Counted from the stretch's first letter, positions 15,670 to 24,832 are shown. The stretch: DNA of 38,273 bases from an uncultured Brachyspira sp. (GCF_944388875.1 NZ_CALXKQ010000025.1:1-38273); one strand, 5' to 3'. The notes: generated from the letters alone by a model not told the origin. Program-made: numbers and translations.

Positions 15670-17780
15670 TGGAATTTTTCAATGCTGTAGACGACGGCAA
15701 TATTCAAGAAATAAAATATTTATTAAACAAAAGTGATTATATAAGTATAAATATATTTAGAATGGTAAGAATATTAATTGAAAAGAAAAATAATAAAAAT
15801 GTTGCTTCAGAAAAATATTCTGAAATTGATTTTAAGAATAAAGACGGATATACTCCTTTAATGATTGCCGCTTACAAAGGAAATACTGATATAGTAAAAC
15901 TTTTATTAGAGTATAATCCTTCCGTAGACATGACTAACAATTATAATTATACTGCTTTGATATATGCATGTATTTATGGCAAAGCAGATGTAGTCAAAAT
16001 TCTTCTTGAACATAAAGCTGATATGTATATAGAAACTACATTAGAAAATAATTATTTAACTGCATTGATGATAGCTTGCAGTCAAAATCATACTGAAATA
16101 GTTAGAATGCTGCTTGAAAATGGCTATGACCCTAATTATAAAAATAAAAAAGGAGAAACGGCATTAATATATTATGCCTTAATGGAAAATAATAAACCTA
16201 GCAGAGAAATAATAAAAATATTATTAGAGTATGGGGCAGATATAAATGCAAAGGACAATAGAGGCTTCACAGCATTAATAGGGGCTTCTTATGTTGGAAA
16301 AACTGATTTTGTAAGAGCTTTATTAGAGAATAATGCTGATACAGAAATAAAAAATAATGATGAAGAAAATACCGCCTTAATATATGCATGTGAAAGTAGA
16401 AATATTGATATGGTTAAAGCTTTACTTGAATGTAATGCAAGTCCTAATGTACAAGATAAATGGGGCAGAACACCTTTGATAATTGCATGTGATGATAGTT
16501 CTTATGATATAGCAAAAATATTGTTAGAGCATAATGCTGATATTAATTTATCAGATAATAGAAAAGAAACCCCTCTGATGTATAGCGTAAATGGGCATAA
16601 TATAGAGCTTGCTGAGCTTCTTTTGAAATATAATCCTGATTTGACATTAAAAAATAACTATGAAGAAACTGCATTAGATATAGCACATAATAAAAATATT
16701 TATCAAGAGAAAATGGTAAAATTAATATTAGATGCTTCATCCAAAGAAATAAAATTTTTATATGCAGTTATTGAAAATAAAATAGATGATGTTTTGAAAT
16801 ATATTTCTGAAGGAGTTGATATTAATAATGCTGTATACGGGAAATACGGATTTAATGCATTACTTTTAGCTTCACGCAGTCATTATAAAGAAATAATAAA
16901 AATATTATTAAAACATAATGCTGATGTTAATTTTAGAAGTTATTTAAATAATACAGCTTTAGAATATATTTCTAATAATGATAATGACTTTGATATAGCA
17001 GAAGAGTTTATAAAAAGAGGAGCTAATGTAAATGCTGCGGATAATGACGGTATTACTCCTTTGATGTGTGCTGCTTCTTATAATGCTGAAAAAATATTAA
17101 ACTTATTAATAGAAAATAATGCTTATATTAATATTCAAACTAAATTAGGTTCTAGTGCTTTAATTCTTGCTGCTATGCATAATCATATTAATATAGTAAA
17201 AATTTTAATAGAAAATAAAGCTGATGTATTTGCAAGAGATACTTATGGAAGAAGAGCATTATATTATGCTAGCAGAAATGAAAATTATGATATGTTTAAC
17301 ATTTTTAAAAGTTATCATAATAAAGAATATAAGAGAAACTCCAAATTTCTTAATAGTGTTTCATACGGAGAAATTGAAAAAGTATCAAAATACATATCAA
17401 AAGGAATAGATGTTAACTTTCAAGATGATTTTGGAGATACGCCTTTAACTCTTGTTGAAAATATAGAAATTGCAAAAATGCTATTAGATAATAATGCAGA
17501 TATTAATAAAAGAGGAAAAGACGGATATACTCCTCTAATGTTTGCTATTAAGAAAGAACAAGTAGAACTTGCAGAGTTCTTCATAAAAAATAATGCTGAT
17601 ATTAACATGACAGACCCTGAAGGAAATACTGCATTAGTTATAGCAGCTAAAAAGAAAAATGCTTATATATTTGAACTCTTACTAAAAAATGGAGCGGATC
17701 TATCTATAAATAAAGATATAAAGCTTATGATAGTTTGCAATGATGAAATGGAAAGCATATTCAAAAAATACAGCAAGTGA
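15669..17780 (+). CDS. ankyrin-repeat protein, start possibly controlled by poly-A slippage
   Basis: A 703-residue protein made almost wholly of about 18 ankyrin repeats of the G-x-T-P/A-L-x-x-A type, for example Asp-Gly-Tyr-Thr-Pro-Leu-Met-Ile-Ala-Ala. No signal peptide, membrane segment or enzymatic domain is visible, so it is probably a cytosolic or otherwise exported binding scaffold. Cap-like units (Phe-Leu-x-Ala-Val/Ser-Val followed by Ile-x-x-Val-x-x-Tyr-Ile-Ser-x-Gly) occur near residues 1, 360 and 558, suggesting three fused ankyrin blocks. The ATG at 15669 lacks a ribosome-binding site; the well-placed start at 15646 is one base out of frame because of the A9 tract. Long ankyrin proteins are numerous in Brachyspira; partner unknown. 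Confidence 0.82.
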   Translation: MEFFNAVDDGNIQEIKYLLNKSDYISINIFRMVRILIEKKNNKNVASEKYSEIDFKNKDGYTPLMIAAYKGNTDIVKLLLEYNPSVDMTNNYNYTALIYACIYGKADVVKILLEHKADMYIETTLENNYLTALMIACSQNHTEIVRMLLENGYDPNYKNKKGETALIYYALMENNKPSREIIKILLEYGADINAKDNRGFTALIGASYVGKTDFVRALLENNADTEIKNNDEENTALIYACESRNIDMVKALLECNASPNVQDKWGRTPLIIACDDSSYDIAKILLEHNADINLSDNRKETPLMYSVNGHNIELAELLLKYNPDLTLKNNYEETALDIAHNKNIYQEKMVKLILDASSKEIKFLYAVIENKIDDVLKYISEGVDINNAVYGKYGFNALLLASRSHYKEIIKILLKHNADVNFRSYLNNTALEYISNNDNDFDIAEEFIKRGANVNAADNDGITPLMCAASYNAEKILNLLIENNAYINIQTKLGSSALILAAMHNHINIVKILIENKADVFARDTYGRRALYYASRNENYDMFNIFKSYHNKEYKRNSKFLNSVSYGEIEKVSKYISKGIDVNFQDDFGDTPLTLVENIEIAKMLLDNNADINKRGKDGYTPLMFAIKKEQVELAEFFIKNNADINMTDPEGNTALVIAAKKKNAYIFELLLKNGADLSINKDIKLMIVCNDEMESIFKKYSK

Positions 17781-17800
17781 TTTTTTACTTTTTATAATTG

Positions 17801-18110
17801 CCCGCCCTTTATATTTTTTATTTATTTTTAAATTGCTACTTAAAATTTTTTTTAATGCTTTATTTAGAAATGATGGATGCCCACCCAAGCTTTTTTAAAT
17901 TTAAAAATTTTCTCTACGCACGTTTAACAAAATTTCAAATATAATATAAATTAGAATTTGCATATAACATATATTTATAACTTTTCTCTGCGTGCGGTGT
18001 AGAATTTATTAACTTAAATAACACTAGGGCGGGTGTGCTATTTCTTAATTGGTATTAAAAAATAAATATTTTATAAATTCAAAATAAAGTCCTAAATTTA
18101 TAGGGCGGGG
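17801..18110. repeat. 310-bp structured dispersed element, copy 1
   Basis: The element is bounded by CCCGCCCT (17801) and AGGGCGGG (18102-18109). Inside are GCCCACCCAAG (17879), CTCTACGCACG (17911), CTCTGCGTGCGG (17985) and AGGGCGGGTG (18026), separated by A+T-rich sequence. The G+C blocks can pair in a nested way (CGCACG with CGTGCG, C-rich with G-rich). The same order and the same total length occur at 29832-30141. No ORF of note. It could be a MITE, a structured RNA or a recombination site. It lies between the ankyrin gene and the rnf promoter. Confidence 0.8.
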
Positions 18111-18196
18111 TATTAAAATAAAATTTTTTATTAAATAGAACAATTTTTGTATGTTATTAAATACAGTATAATATTATATATATTTCTAATTATTAC

Positions 18197-18224
18197 TTGA
18201 AAAAATTATTATATATGGTAAAAT
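18197..18224 (+). promoter_or_regulatory. candidate rnfEAB promoter
   Basis: TTGAAA (18197-18202), 16 bases, TAAAAT (18219-18224), about 40 bases ahead of the rnfE ATG. A second TATAAT lies further upstream near 18166 without a clear -35. Confidence 0.45.
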
Positions 18225-18262
18225 ATAGGAGTATAATCTTAATTAAATCAAGGTTAATTATT

Positions 18263-18922
18263 ATGAAAAATTCTCAAGTATTTATGGAAGGGGTATGGAA
18301 GAATAACCCTACTTTCGTTCAGGTCCTTGGTATGTGTCCCAGCTTAGCAGTTACAAGCAGTGTAATGAATGCTATAGGTATGTCGGTAGCTACTATATTC
18401 GTACTTGTTTGTTCATCTGCTTTAATTTCACTTATTAAGAAAGTATATGCTAATGAAGTTAGAATTATGGGATACATTGTAGTTATAGCTGCTTTTGTTA
18501 CTTTAACTGATATAGTAATGAAAGCCAAGTTTTATACTTTATCTTTAGCTTTAGGTCCTTATATACCGCTTATAGTTGTAAACTGTATTATATTAGGAAG
18601 AGCAGAAGCTTTTGCTAATAAGAATGGTATTATACCTAGTATTTTTGATGCTTTGGGTAATGGTGTAGGTTTCTTTATTGCTTTGACATTGCTTGCTTCT
18701 ATTAGGGAGATATTGGGTAATGGAAGCTGGTTAGGATTCGATATAGTTGGTTCTTTAAGAGGATTTGTTGAATCTGCTATGCCTTTCGCTTTGAATGCAT
18801 ATAATGAAATCACTACTCCTTGGGTTGTTATGATTATGGCTCCTGGTGCTTTCTTTACTTTAGGTACTTTAATTGCCATAAAAAGAGCTATAGATGCTAG
18901 AGGAGGAAAAGCTAATGGTTAA
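18263..18922 (+). CDS. rnfE: Rnf complex membrane subunit E
   Basis: A 219-residue polytopic membrane protein of the Rnf ferredoxin:NAD+ oxidoreductase, which couples electron transfer to ion pumping. The N-terminal FMEGVWKNNPTFVQVLGMCPSLAVTSS segment is diagnostic of RnfE/NqrD, with six hydrophobic segments after it and the VVNCIILGRAEAFANKN motif near residue 110. I took the ATG at 18263; an upstream extension to 18197 adds 22 residues absent from the family and overlaps the promoter. The weak AAGG is about 10 bases upstream. Its stop overlaps the rnfA start by eight bases. No rnfC, rnfD or rnfG is upstream: the next gene is the ankyrin gene. Confidence 0.92.
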   Translation: MKNSQVFMEGVWKNNPTFVQVLGMCPSLAVTSSVMNAIGMSVATIFVLVCSSALISLIKKVYANEVRIMGYIVVIAAFVTLTDIVMKAKFYTLSLALGPYIPLIVVNCIILGRAEAFANKNGIIPSIFDALGNGVGFFIALTLLASIREILGNGSWLGFDIVGSLRGFVESAMPFALNAYNEITTPWVVMIMAPGAFFTLGTLIAIKRAIDARGGKANG

Positions 18923-19496
18923 TTTAATTTTACTTTTTATAGCTACTGTATTAGTTAATAATTTTGTACTAACTAAATTTTTAGGTATATGTCCTTTCTT
19001 GGGTGTATCTAATAAATTGGACTCAGCAATCAGTATGGGTATTGCGGTTACTTTTGTACTTGTTTTGACTGCAGCTGTAAGTTGGATGATTCAATACTAT
19101 ATATTAGTTCCATTCAAAATTGAATTTTTACAAACTATTCTATTTATTATTGTTATAGCTGCTTTGGTACAATTTGTTGAGATGGTTGTTAGAAAAACAA
19201 GTGAAAGTTTATATCTTGCTTTAGGTATTTTCCTTCCTTTAATAACTACTAACTGCTGTGTATTAGGTTTGGCTTTATTCGGTGTTTTATATAAATACAA
19301 TTTTATACAAAATATAGTGTTTGCTTTAGGTGCAGGCGTTGGTTTTACATTGGCATTAGTTATAATGGCTAGCATAAGAGAACGTTTAGCTACTGCTGAT
19401 ATACCTGAGGCTTTTAAGGGTCCTGCTATGCCTTTTATTACTGCAGGCATACTTGCTCTTATTTTCTATGGTTTCTCTGGTATAATTAAAATATGA
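18915..19496 (+). CDS. rnfA: Rnf complex membrane subunit A
   Basis: A 193-residue, six-helix membrane subunit homologous to NqrE; RnfE and RnfA form a pseudo-symmetric pair that houses a 2Fe-2S centre between them. The FVLTKFLGICPFLGVS segment (about residues 17-32) and LPLITTNCCVLGLALF (about 107-122) hold the conserved cysteines. The start at 18915 has AGGAGG at 18901-18906, inside rnfE; a longer frame from 18894 is unlikely. The overlap with rnfE indicates translational coupling. Confidence 0.94.
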   Translation: MVNLILLFIATVLVNNFVLTKFLGICPFLGVSNKLDSAISMGIAVTFVLVLTAAVSWMIQYYILVPFKIEFLQTILFIIVIAALVQFVEMVVRKTSESLYLALGIFLPLITTNCCVLGLALFGVLYKYNFIQNIVFALGAGVGFTLALVIMASIRERLATADIPEAFKGPAMPFITAGILALIFYGFSGIIKI

Positions 19497-19540
19497 TTTT
19501 ATAATACTAAATATAGTGTTATAAGTAAAGGATAGTTAAA

Positions 19541-20362
19541 ATGATGACATCGGTTTTAGTAGCTTCAATATCTTCAGGCTTAATTGCTTTGATATTGGCT
19601 GTTTTATTAATATTTTCTTCAAAGATTTTTAGAGTTGAAGTAGATGAGAGGGTAACAGAACTTACAGCAAAGCTTCCTGGTGCTAACTGCGGCGGCTGCG
19701 GTTTTCCTGGTTGTGCTCAATTTGCTAAGGCTTTAGTTGATGATAAAGCTCCTGTAGACGGATGTTCTGTAGGAGGTGCTGATACTGCTGCTATGGTAGC
19801 TGAATTTCTAGGAAAGGTTGCTCCTCCTCAAAAGGAAAGAACTAGAGCTTATATTTTCTGTCATGGACATAATGGCATAGCTAAGTCTAACAAAGTATAT
19901 AATGGTGCTCAGACTTGTGTTTCTGCTGTTATGGCTGGGGGAAACAAAGATTGTGCTTATGGATGTGTTGGTCTTTATGACTGTATGAGAGCATGTGAAT
20001 TTGGTGCTATTATTAAAGACGAAAATACTGGAATGCCTGTTATTGTTGAAGATAAATGTGTTTCATGTAATGCATGTGTTAAAGCTTGTCCTCAAAAACT
20101 TATAGAAATACATCCAGTTTCTCAGGAATTTCATGTTTACTGTAAATCTAAAGATAAAGGTCCTGTTGCTAAAAAGGCTTGCGACAGAGCTTGTATAGGA
20201 TGCAGTATTTGTGTGAAAGCAACTAAAGAGGGCGGAATGAAGATAGATAATTATCTTGCTATAGTTAATTATGATGATTATTCTATAACAAATGAAAGTA
20301 TAGCTAAATGTCCTACTAAAGCTATCACTAATGAGAGAGTTAATTCCGTTAAGAATGTATGA
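19541..20362 (+). CDS. rnfB: Rnf complex Fe-S subunit B
   Basis: A 273-residue subunit that accepts electrons from ferredoxin. It has an N-terminal membrane anchor (about residues 5-27), then the Fe-S domain Gly-Ala-Asn-Cys-Gly-Gly-Cys-Gly-Phe-Pro-Gly-Cys (about 47-58) with the distal Cys near 75. Several ferredoxin-like Cys motifs follow: CAYGCVGLYDCMRAC (about 138-152), CVSCNACVKAC (about 173-183) and CDRACIGCSICVKA (about 215-228). The C-terminal extension resembles clostridial RnfB. RnfB has no counterpart in Nqr, which makes the cluster Rnf rather than Nqr. AAGGA lies upstream of ATGATG; the first ATG is used. A terminator closes the operon. Confidence 0.95.
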   Translation: MMTSVLVASISSGLIALILAVLLIFSSKIFRVEVDERVTELTAKLPGANCGGCGFPGCAQFAKALVDDKAPVDGCSVGGADTAAMVAEFLGKVAPPQKERTRAYIFCHGHNGIAKSNKVYNGAQTCVSAVMAGGNKDCAYGCVGLYDCMRACEFGAIIKDENTGMPVIVEDKCVSCNACVKACPQKLIEIHPVSQEFHVYCKSKDKGPVAKKACDRACIGCSICVKATKEGGMKIDNYLAIVNYDDYSITNESIAKCPTKAITNERVNSVKNV

Positions 20363-20390
20363 TTAATTTTTAGTATATTATTAAAGTTTA

Positions 20391-20426
20391 AAAACAAGAG
20401 TTCTTTTTAAGGCTCTTGTTTTTTTA
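20391..20426 (+). terminator. terminator of the rnf operon
   Basis: AAAACAAGAG (20391-20400) and CTCTTGTTTT (20413-20422) form a ten-pair stem followed by more T residues. The A-run on the other side makes it potentially bidirectional for the convergent membrane-protein gene. Confidence 0.92.
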
Positions 20427-20439
20427 TTATATTAAATTA

Positions 20440-21576
20440 TCAATATAATAAAGGTATTACAAAACAAACTATAAAAGCCAATATACCATAAATATATACA
20501 TAATAGCTTCTATTATTAGTTATCACTATATATTTTATATTTTTTATACTATTTAATTTTCTTAATGATTTAATATTGTCAAAAAGTATTAATGCAAAAT
20601 GAAATAGTATCATTAAGTTGGTTCCAATTAATGTTAATTTATTAGGGCTGATACCATATTCTTTTATTCTATATACTAATGAAGTGAAAATTATAATATT
20701 AAAAATAATTGCTATTATAGGAAATATTAGATAAACTAATTTAGTTAATATACTTGATTTATAATCAATACGCACAAAAAATAAATTCACTGCTGCTATT
20801 GAAAGAGCTATATTGTAAAGTATAAAATTAATTCTAATGTCATAAGGATTATTGTATGGTATTATCATTGAAAATAGATACTTAATTATATTATATAAAC
20901 TTATATACATCATTATTCTTGATAAAAATATTGATATATTATTATTCTTAATATCTTTTTTATAAATTCCAAAAATTATAAACGGACTTAAAGCAAATAT
21001 ATAAAAAATTAATAGTATAAATATATTCAAAATAATACTTGTATCAGAAAAAAACTTTATAATAAAATCTTTTAACAAACTTATAACAATCAAGAATATT
21101 GCTGATGATATGAAAGATAAAGCTGCAAAAAATAATAATGAAAATATCATTGTATTAGCAGCAAAAGTAAAAACTTCTGAAATATTTTTATAATCCTTAT
21201 ATCCATTGTATGATAAAGCAAATATTATAAAAAATATGATATATAAAAATAAATTTTTATTTAAAACAGCATGCAGTAAAAAACGTGAATTATTGTCTAT
21301 ATGTATTATATCATTTGGAATAAAATTAGTATTATTAGGAATATAGAAACTTGCCAATGCAGTTAATAGAAATATTATAAAAGTTATAAGTATATTTTTT
21401 TTATTATTTAAATTAAATATTATACTGAAGCAAAATAAATAAAAAACTTTAAATAAAAAATAATAGGAAATCAATGATGTTATATTAGTTTTAAAATTAA
21501 ATAATAAAAAGAATAGGGTAAATGGTATTACCGAAATAATTGCTGGTATTATAATATTTTTTTTATAATTATTCAT
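20440..21576 (-). CDS. DUF4153-like membrane protein, paralogue 2
   Basis: About 378 residues with some ten hydrophobic helices. The C-terminal signature Tyr-Arg-Ile-Lys-Glu-Tyr-Gly-Ile-Ser-Pro-Asn-Lys resembles the R-I-x-E-Y-G-x-T-P-x-R motif of DUF4153 proteins, and Phe-Val-Arg-Ile-Asp-Tyr-Lys-Ser-Ser is shared with the neighbour. I chose the ATG at 21576; the frame is open up to a TTG at 21594 that directly abuts the upstream stop. There is no clear ribosome-binding site, so translation is probably coupled to the upstream gene. Clearly a tandem duplicate of the next entry. Function unknown. Confidence 0.72.
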   Translation of the reverse strand: MNNYKKNIIIPAIISVIPFTLFFLLFNFKTNITSLISYYFLFKVFYLFCFSIIFNLNNKKNILITFIIFLLTALASFYIPNNTNFIPNDIIHIDNNSRFLLHAVLNKNLFLYIIFFIIFALSYNGYKDYKNISEVFTFAANTMIFSLLFFAALSFISSAIFLIVISLLKDFIIKFFSDTSIILNIFILLIFYIFALSPFIIFGIYKKDIKNNNISIFLSRIMMYISLYNIIKYLFSMIIPYNNPYDIRINFILYNIALSIAAVNLFFVRIDYKSSILTKLVYLIFPIIAIIFNIIIFTSLVYRIKEYGISPNKLTLIGTNLMILFHFALILFDNIKSLRKLNSIKNIKYIVITNNRSYYVYIYGILAFIVCFVIPLLY

Positions 21577-21594
21577 AATTAGATTATATATCAA

Positions 21595-22854
21595 TTAATA
21601 AAAATTAGCTAAAAAAGTATAAAATATAGGGATTATAAAACATACTATAAAAGCCCAAGCTGCGTAAACATATATATAAAGGCTTGATTTAGTATCTCCA
21701 ATAATGATTTCTTTAATATTTGGGATATTATCAGTCTTTTTGAATATTATTAGTATAGACTTAATATTAAAAAATGTTATAAAAATCAAGTTGCCTAGCA
21801 TTATTAAATTTGTTCCTACCAAAACTATTTTATTAGGAGAGATGCCGTATTCTATTAATCTGTATAAAGAAGATGTTAATACTAATATATCAAAAATAAT
21901 AGCTATTATAGGAAGAACAATATATAAAGCCTTAGTAAATATACTAGATTTATAATCAATTCTTACAAAGAATATGTTTAATACAATTACAGCAAGCATT
22001 ATATTATAGAGTATAAAACTGACTCTGTTATCATAAGGTCTTATATCAGGCATCAATAAAAGAAGCAAGAGTATAAATATAAATAATAAACTAAATGGCA
22101 TTAATATTCTTGATAAATATATAGAAATATTAGTTTTAATTTTTCTATAAACTGTATATACCAAAAATGGAAATAGTGAAGTAAAGAATGATATTGATAA
22201 TACTATTAATTTTATTATAATTTCATCATCTAAGCTTCCAATAATATCTTTTATCGAAAATATAACTATCGCTGCAAATATTCCAAATACTGTTGATACT
22301 ACGCCTGCTATTAAACCTGCAAATATTAATATATCAGCAGAAAAAGTAAAAAACTCTGAAATACTTTTGGAGTTTAATACTTGAAAACCATTATATGATA
22401 AAGCTATTATTATAAAAAATATTATATTATTAAATATATATTTTATAATAGAGATTTGTTCAAAAAAATCCCTATTATCTATAGCAACACTTCTTATAAA
22501 AAAACTAGTGCTTAGATCTACAATGAATATAAAAATAACTGATAGAAATGTTATTAATATATTTTTTAAATTGAAATTTTTATTTATATAAAATATAAGA
22601 CTTAAAGAGAAAAAATAAAATAAATGAAAAAACGGAGTTAATAAACTAAAAAAATATTCTGAATCTATAAGAAGCCTAGAAATTTTATTGTTCATAAAAA
22701 TTAAAACAGTGCCTGTAATAACGGCTGAAGCAATAAGACCTATAAAGATAATTATTAAATTTGATATTAAATTATTTTCTAGTATTTTACATATCTTGTT
22801 GTTTATATCATTAATTATATTTGTTTTGCCGTCTTTAATAATATTTTCTTCCAT
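21595..22854 (-). CDS. DUF4153-like membrane protein, paralogue 1
   Basis: A 419-residue polytopic membrane protein with a charged cytosolic N-terminus of about 35 residues and about ten helices. It shares with the downstream gene the motifs Phe-Phe-Val-Arg-Ile-Asp-Tyr-Lys-Ser-Ser and Ile-Glu-Tyr-Gly-Ile-Ser-Pro-Asn-Lys-Ile and the final hydrophobic Ala-Phe-Ile-Val-Cys-Phe-Ile-Ile-Pro segment, so the pair arose by duplication. The sequences have diverged most in the N-terminal half. A transporter or a membrane sensor are both possible. It diverges from the PepSY-like gene across 185 bases. Confidence 0.72.
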   Translation of the reverse strand: MEENIIKDGKTNIINDINNKICKILENNLISNLIIIFIGLIASAVITGTVLIFMNNKISRLLIDSEYFFSLLTPFFHLFYFFSLSLIFYINKNFNLKNILITFLSVIFIFIVDLSTSFFIRSVAIDNRDFFEQISIIKYIFNNIIFFIIIALSYNGFQVLNSKSISEFFTFSADILIFAGLIAGVVSTVFGIFAAIVIFSIKDIIGSLDDEIIIKLIVLSISFFTSLFPFLVYTVYRKIKTNISIYLSRILMPFSLLFIFILLLLLLMPDIRPYDNRVSFILYNIMLAVIVLNIFFVRIDYKSSIFTKALYIVLPIIAIIFDILVLTSSLYRLIEYGISPNKIVLVGTNLIMLGNLIFITFFNIKSILIIFKKTDNIPNIKEIIIGDTKSSLYIYVYAAWAFIVCFIIPIFYTFLANFY

Positions 22855-22970
22855 AAACCATATACCCTATAATAGTAAATTAAAAAATTGTTATAAATTA
22901 TAAATATAATAAATATAAAAGTCAATAATAAATATTTTTGTAAATTTTATTTAAAAATATGTAAAATAAA

Positions 22971-22998
22971 TTGACAAATATATATAATATGTTATAAT
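22971..22998 (+). promoter_or_regulatory. promoter of the PepSY-like gene
   Basis: TTGACA (22971-22976), 16 bases, TATAAT (22993-22998). Both hexamers match the consensus, which suggests strong constitutive expression. Confidence 0.75.
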
Positions 22999-23039
22999 AT
23001 AAATATAAGTTAATTGAATATATTAAGAAGGAGGTTTAT

Positions 23040-23282
23040 ATGAAAAAGTTTATTTGTTTTATGTTTGCTTTATCAGTATTCGGAGGTGCTAATTTATTTG
23101 CTGATTGGATAGTTCCTATAAATCAGGTTCCAAGACCAGTTATTAATGCGGTAAGACAGCATTTCCCTCAGGCTAAAATTTGGATGGTTGAAATGGATGA
23201 CGGATTATATAAAGTAAAGCTAAATAATGGATTAGAATTAGAAGTAACTCCTTACGGACAAGTAATAGAAATAGATCATTAA
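23040..23282 (+). CDS. secreted PepSY-like small protein
   Basis: An 80-residue protein with a signal peptide (about 1-21, ending Ala-Asn-Leu-Phe-Ala). The 59-residue mature part is one PepSY-like (DUF2874) unit: a helix, Val-Pro-Arg-Pro-Val-Ile-Asn-Ala-Val-Arg-Gln-His-Phe-Pro, then strands Lys-Ile-Trp-Met-Val-Glu, Gly-Leu-Tyr-Lys-Val-Lys-Leu and Glu-Leu-Glu-Val-Thr-Pro-Tyr-Gly. Such proteins are periplasmic and may inhibit or bind other proteins. It has consensus promoter hexamers and an unusually good AAGGAGG, so it is probably abundant. Single gene with a perfect terminator. Confidence 0.82.
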   Translation: MKKFICFMFALSVFGGANLFADWIVPINQVPRPVINAVRQHFPQAKIWMVEMDDGLYKVKLNNGLELEVTPYGQVIEIDH

Positions 23283-23296
23283 ATTATTATAAAAAA

Positions 23297-23337
23297 TATA
23301 GCTAATACTTATTAAAAAGATATTAGCTATACTTTTA
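23297..23337. terminator. bidirectional terminator between PepSY-like gene and katA
   Basis: TATAGCTAATA (23297-23307) and TATTAGCTATA (23321-23331) are perfect inverted arms. CTTTTATA follows on the plus strand and TTTTTTATAA on the minus strand. It sits between convergent genes. Confidence 0.85.
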
Positions 23338-23361
23338 TAGATAGTTATTTTTTATGTTTTA

Positions 23362-24813
23362 TCATATATCTTTTTCATCAATGCCTAATGCTTTAGCAAC
23401 CCCAAGTCCGTAAGCCTTATCAACATTCATGCAGTTTTTTATATGTCTTAATTGTACCTCTTTAGTAACTCCTTCCATATCTCTGGCAGTATTTTCAAAT
23501 AAAGCTTTTTTCTGCTCATCACTCATAAGATTAAATAAAGCTCTTGCATCAGAGTAGTAATCATCATCATCTTCTCTATGATCGTATCTAAATGCGTCGC
23601 CGTATAATTTTAGAGGCGGTTCTGCATACTGACTTTGCTCTTTCCATTCACCTTTTGAATTTGGTTCATAAGGAGTTATAGAACCATTATTAGAATCTAC
23701 CCTCATATATCCGTCTTTATGAAATGAATTAGAAAAACATTTTGGAGCATTTACAGGTATGCTTGAATAATTAACACCTAATCTGTATCTTTGTGTATCA
23801 GTGTAGGCAAATAATCTTCCTTGAAGCATTCTATCTGGGGAGAATCCAATTCCAGGTACTATTGTAGAAGGACTAAATGCAGACTGTTCTACTTCTGCAA
23901 AATAATTTTCAGGATTTCTATTTAATTCCAATACTCCAACATCAATTAAAGGATATTCTTTTTGCGACCAAGTTTTAGTTAAATCAAAAGGATTTCTTTT
24001 ACTTGCATTAGCCTGCTCTTCTGTCATTATTTGAATTTTCATATTCCATTTAGGATAATCGCCTTTCTCTATAGATTCAAATAAATCTTTTTGAGAACTT
24101 TCTCTGTCTTTTGCTATTACTGCTGCTGCTTCTTCATCAGTTAGATTTTTTATACCCTGCTGAGTTTTTAAATGGAATTTTACCCAGAATCTTTGATTAT
24201 CTTTATTTATGAAGCTGTAGGCATGACTGCTGAATCCATGCATGTGTCTGTAGCTGTAAGGTATTCCTCTGTCGCTCATATCTATAGTTATTTGATGAAT
24301 AGCTTCAGGAAGAGAAGTTAAAAAATCCCATTTGTTTTGTGCACTTCTCATATTTGTTTTTGGATCCCTCTTTACAGCATGATTTAAATCAGGAAATTTT
24401 AAAGGATCTCTAAAATAAAATACAGGAGTATTATTTCCTACTAAGTCCCAGTTTCCTTCTTCTGTATAGAACTTAATTGCAAATCCTCTAATATCTCTTT
24501 CGGCATCCGCAGCTCCTCTCTCTCCAGCTACAGTAGAGAATCTTACAAATAAATCAGTTTTCTTTCCGATTTCTGAAAATATTTTAGCTTTAGTATATTT
24601 TGTTATATCATGTGTAACTGTAAAAGTACCATAAGCACCTGATCCTTTAGCATGCATGCGTCTTTCTGGTATAACCTCTCTGTCAAAATGCGCCATCTTT
24701 TCCATATACCATACATCCTGAAGAAGCATAGGACCTCTTGCTCCTGCTGTTATTGAGTTTTGATTGCTTTCAACTGGTGCCCCAAATTCAGTTGTTAATT
24801 TTTTATCAGACAT
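23362..24813 (-). CDS. katA: monofunctional heme catalase
   Basis: A 483-residue small-subunit catalase that dismutates hydrogen peroxide in the cytosol. The distal His54 lies in Arg-Arg-Met-His-Ala-Lys-Gly-Ser-Gly, the distal Asn in Asn-Trp-Asp-Leu-Val-Gly-Asn-Asn-Thr (about 127), and the proximal heme Tyr in [11 protein letters not shown] (about 336). Length and motifs are normal for clade-3 catalases and no residue of the active site is missing. AAGGAG precedes the ATG. A -35/-10 promoter and a 7-1-7 palindrome suggest PerR control. In a host-associated anaerobe it would help survive oxygen at the mucosa. Confidence 0.97.
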   Translation of the reverse strand: MSDKKLTTEFGAPVESNQNSITAGARGPMLLQDVWYMEKMAHFDREVIPERRMHAKGSGAYGTFTVTHDITKYTKAKIFSEIGKKTDLFVRFSTVAGERGAADAERDIRGFAIKFYTEEGNWDLVGNNTPVFYFRDPLKFPDLNHAVKRDPKTNMRSAQNKWDFLTSLPEAIHQITIDMSDRGIPYSYRHMHGFSSHAYSFINKDNQRFWVKFHLKTQQGIKNLTDEEAAAVIAKDRESSQKDLFESIEKGDYPKWNMKIQIMTEEQANASKRNPFDLTKTWSQKEYPLIDVGVLELNRNPENYFAEVEQSAFSPSTIVPGIGFSPDRMLQGRLFAYTDTQRYRLGVNYSSIPVNAPKCFSNSFHKDGYMRVDSNNGSITPYEPNSKGEWKEQSQYAEPPLKLYGDAFRYDHREDDDDYYSDARALFNLMSDEQKKALFENTARDMEGVTKEVQLRHIKNCMNVDKAYGLGVAKALGIDEKDI

Positions 24814-24832
24814 TTATAAATCTCCTTATTAG

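Noticed and set aside
18197..18262. Longer N-terminus for RnfE
   Set aside because: The added 22 residues do not fit the family, overlap the promoter, and the ATG at 18263 starts the conserved region.
18319..19450. Long minus-strand frames opposite rnfE and rnfA
   Set aside because: Antisense shadows of hydrophobic codons, with no start signals and no family resemblance.
20440..22854. Pair of membrane proteins as an ABC transporter or two-component system
   Set aside because: No ATPase, kinase or regulator gene adjoins them, and motifs point only to an uncharacterised DUF4153-like family.
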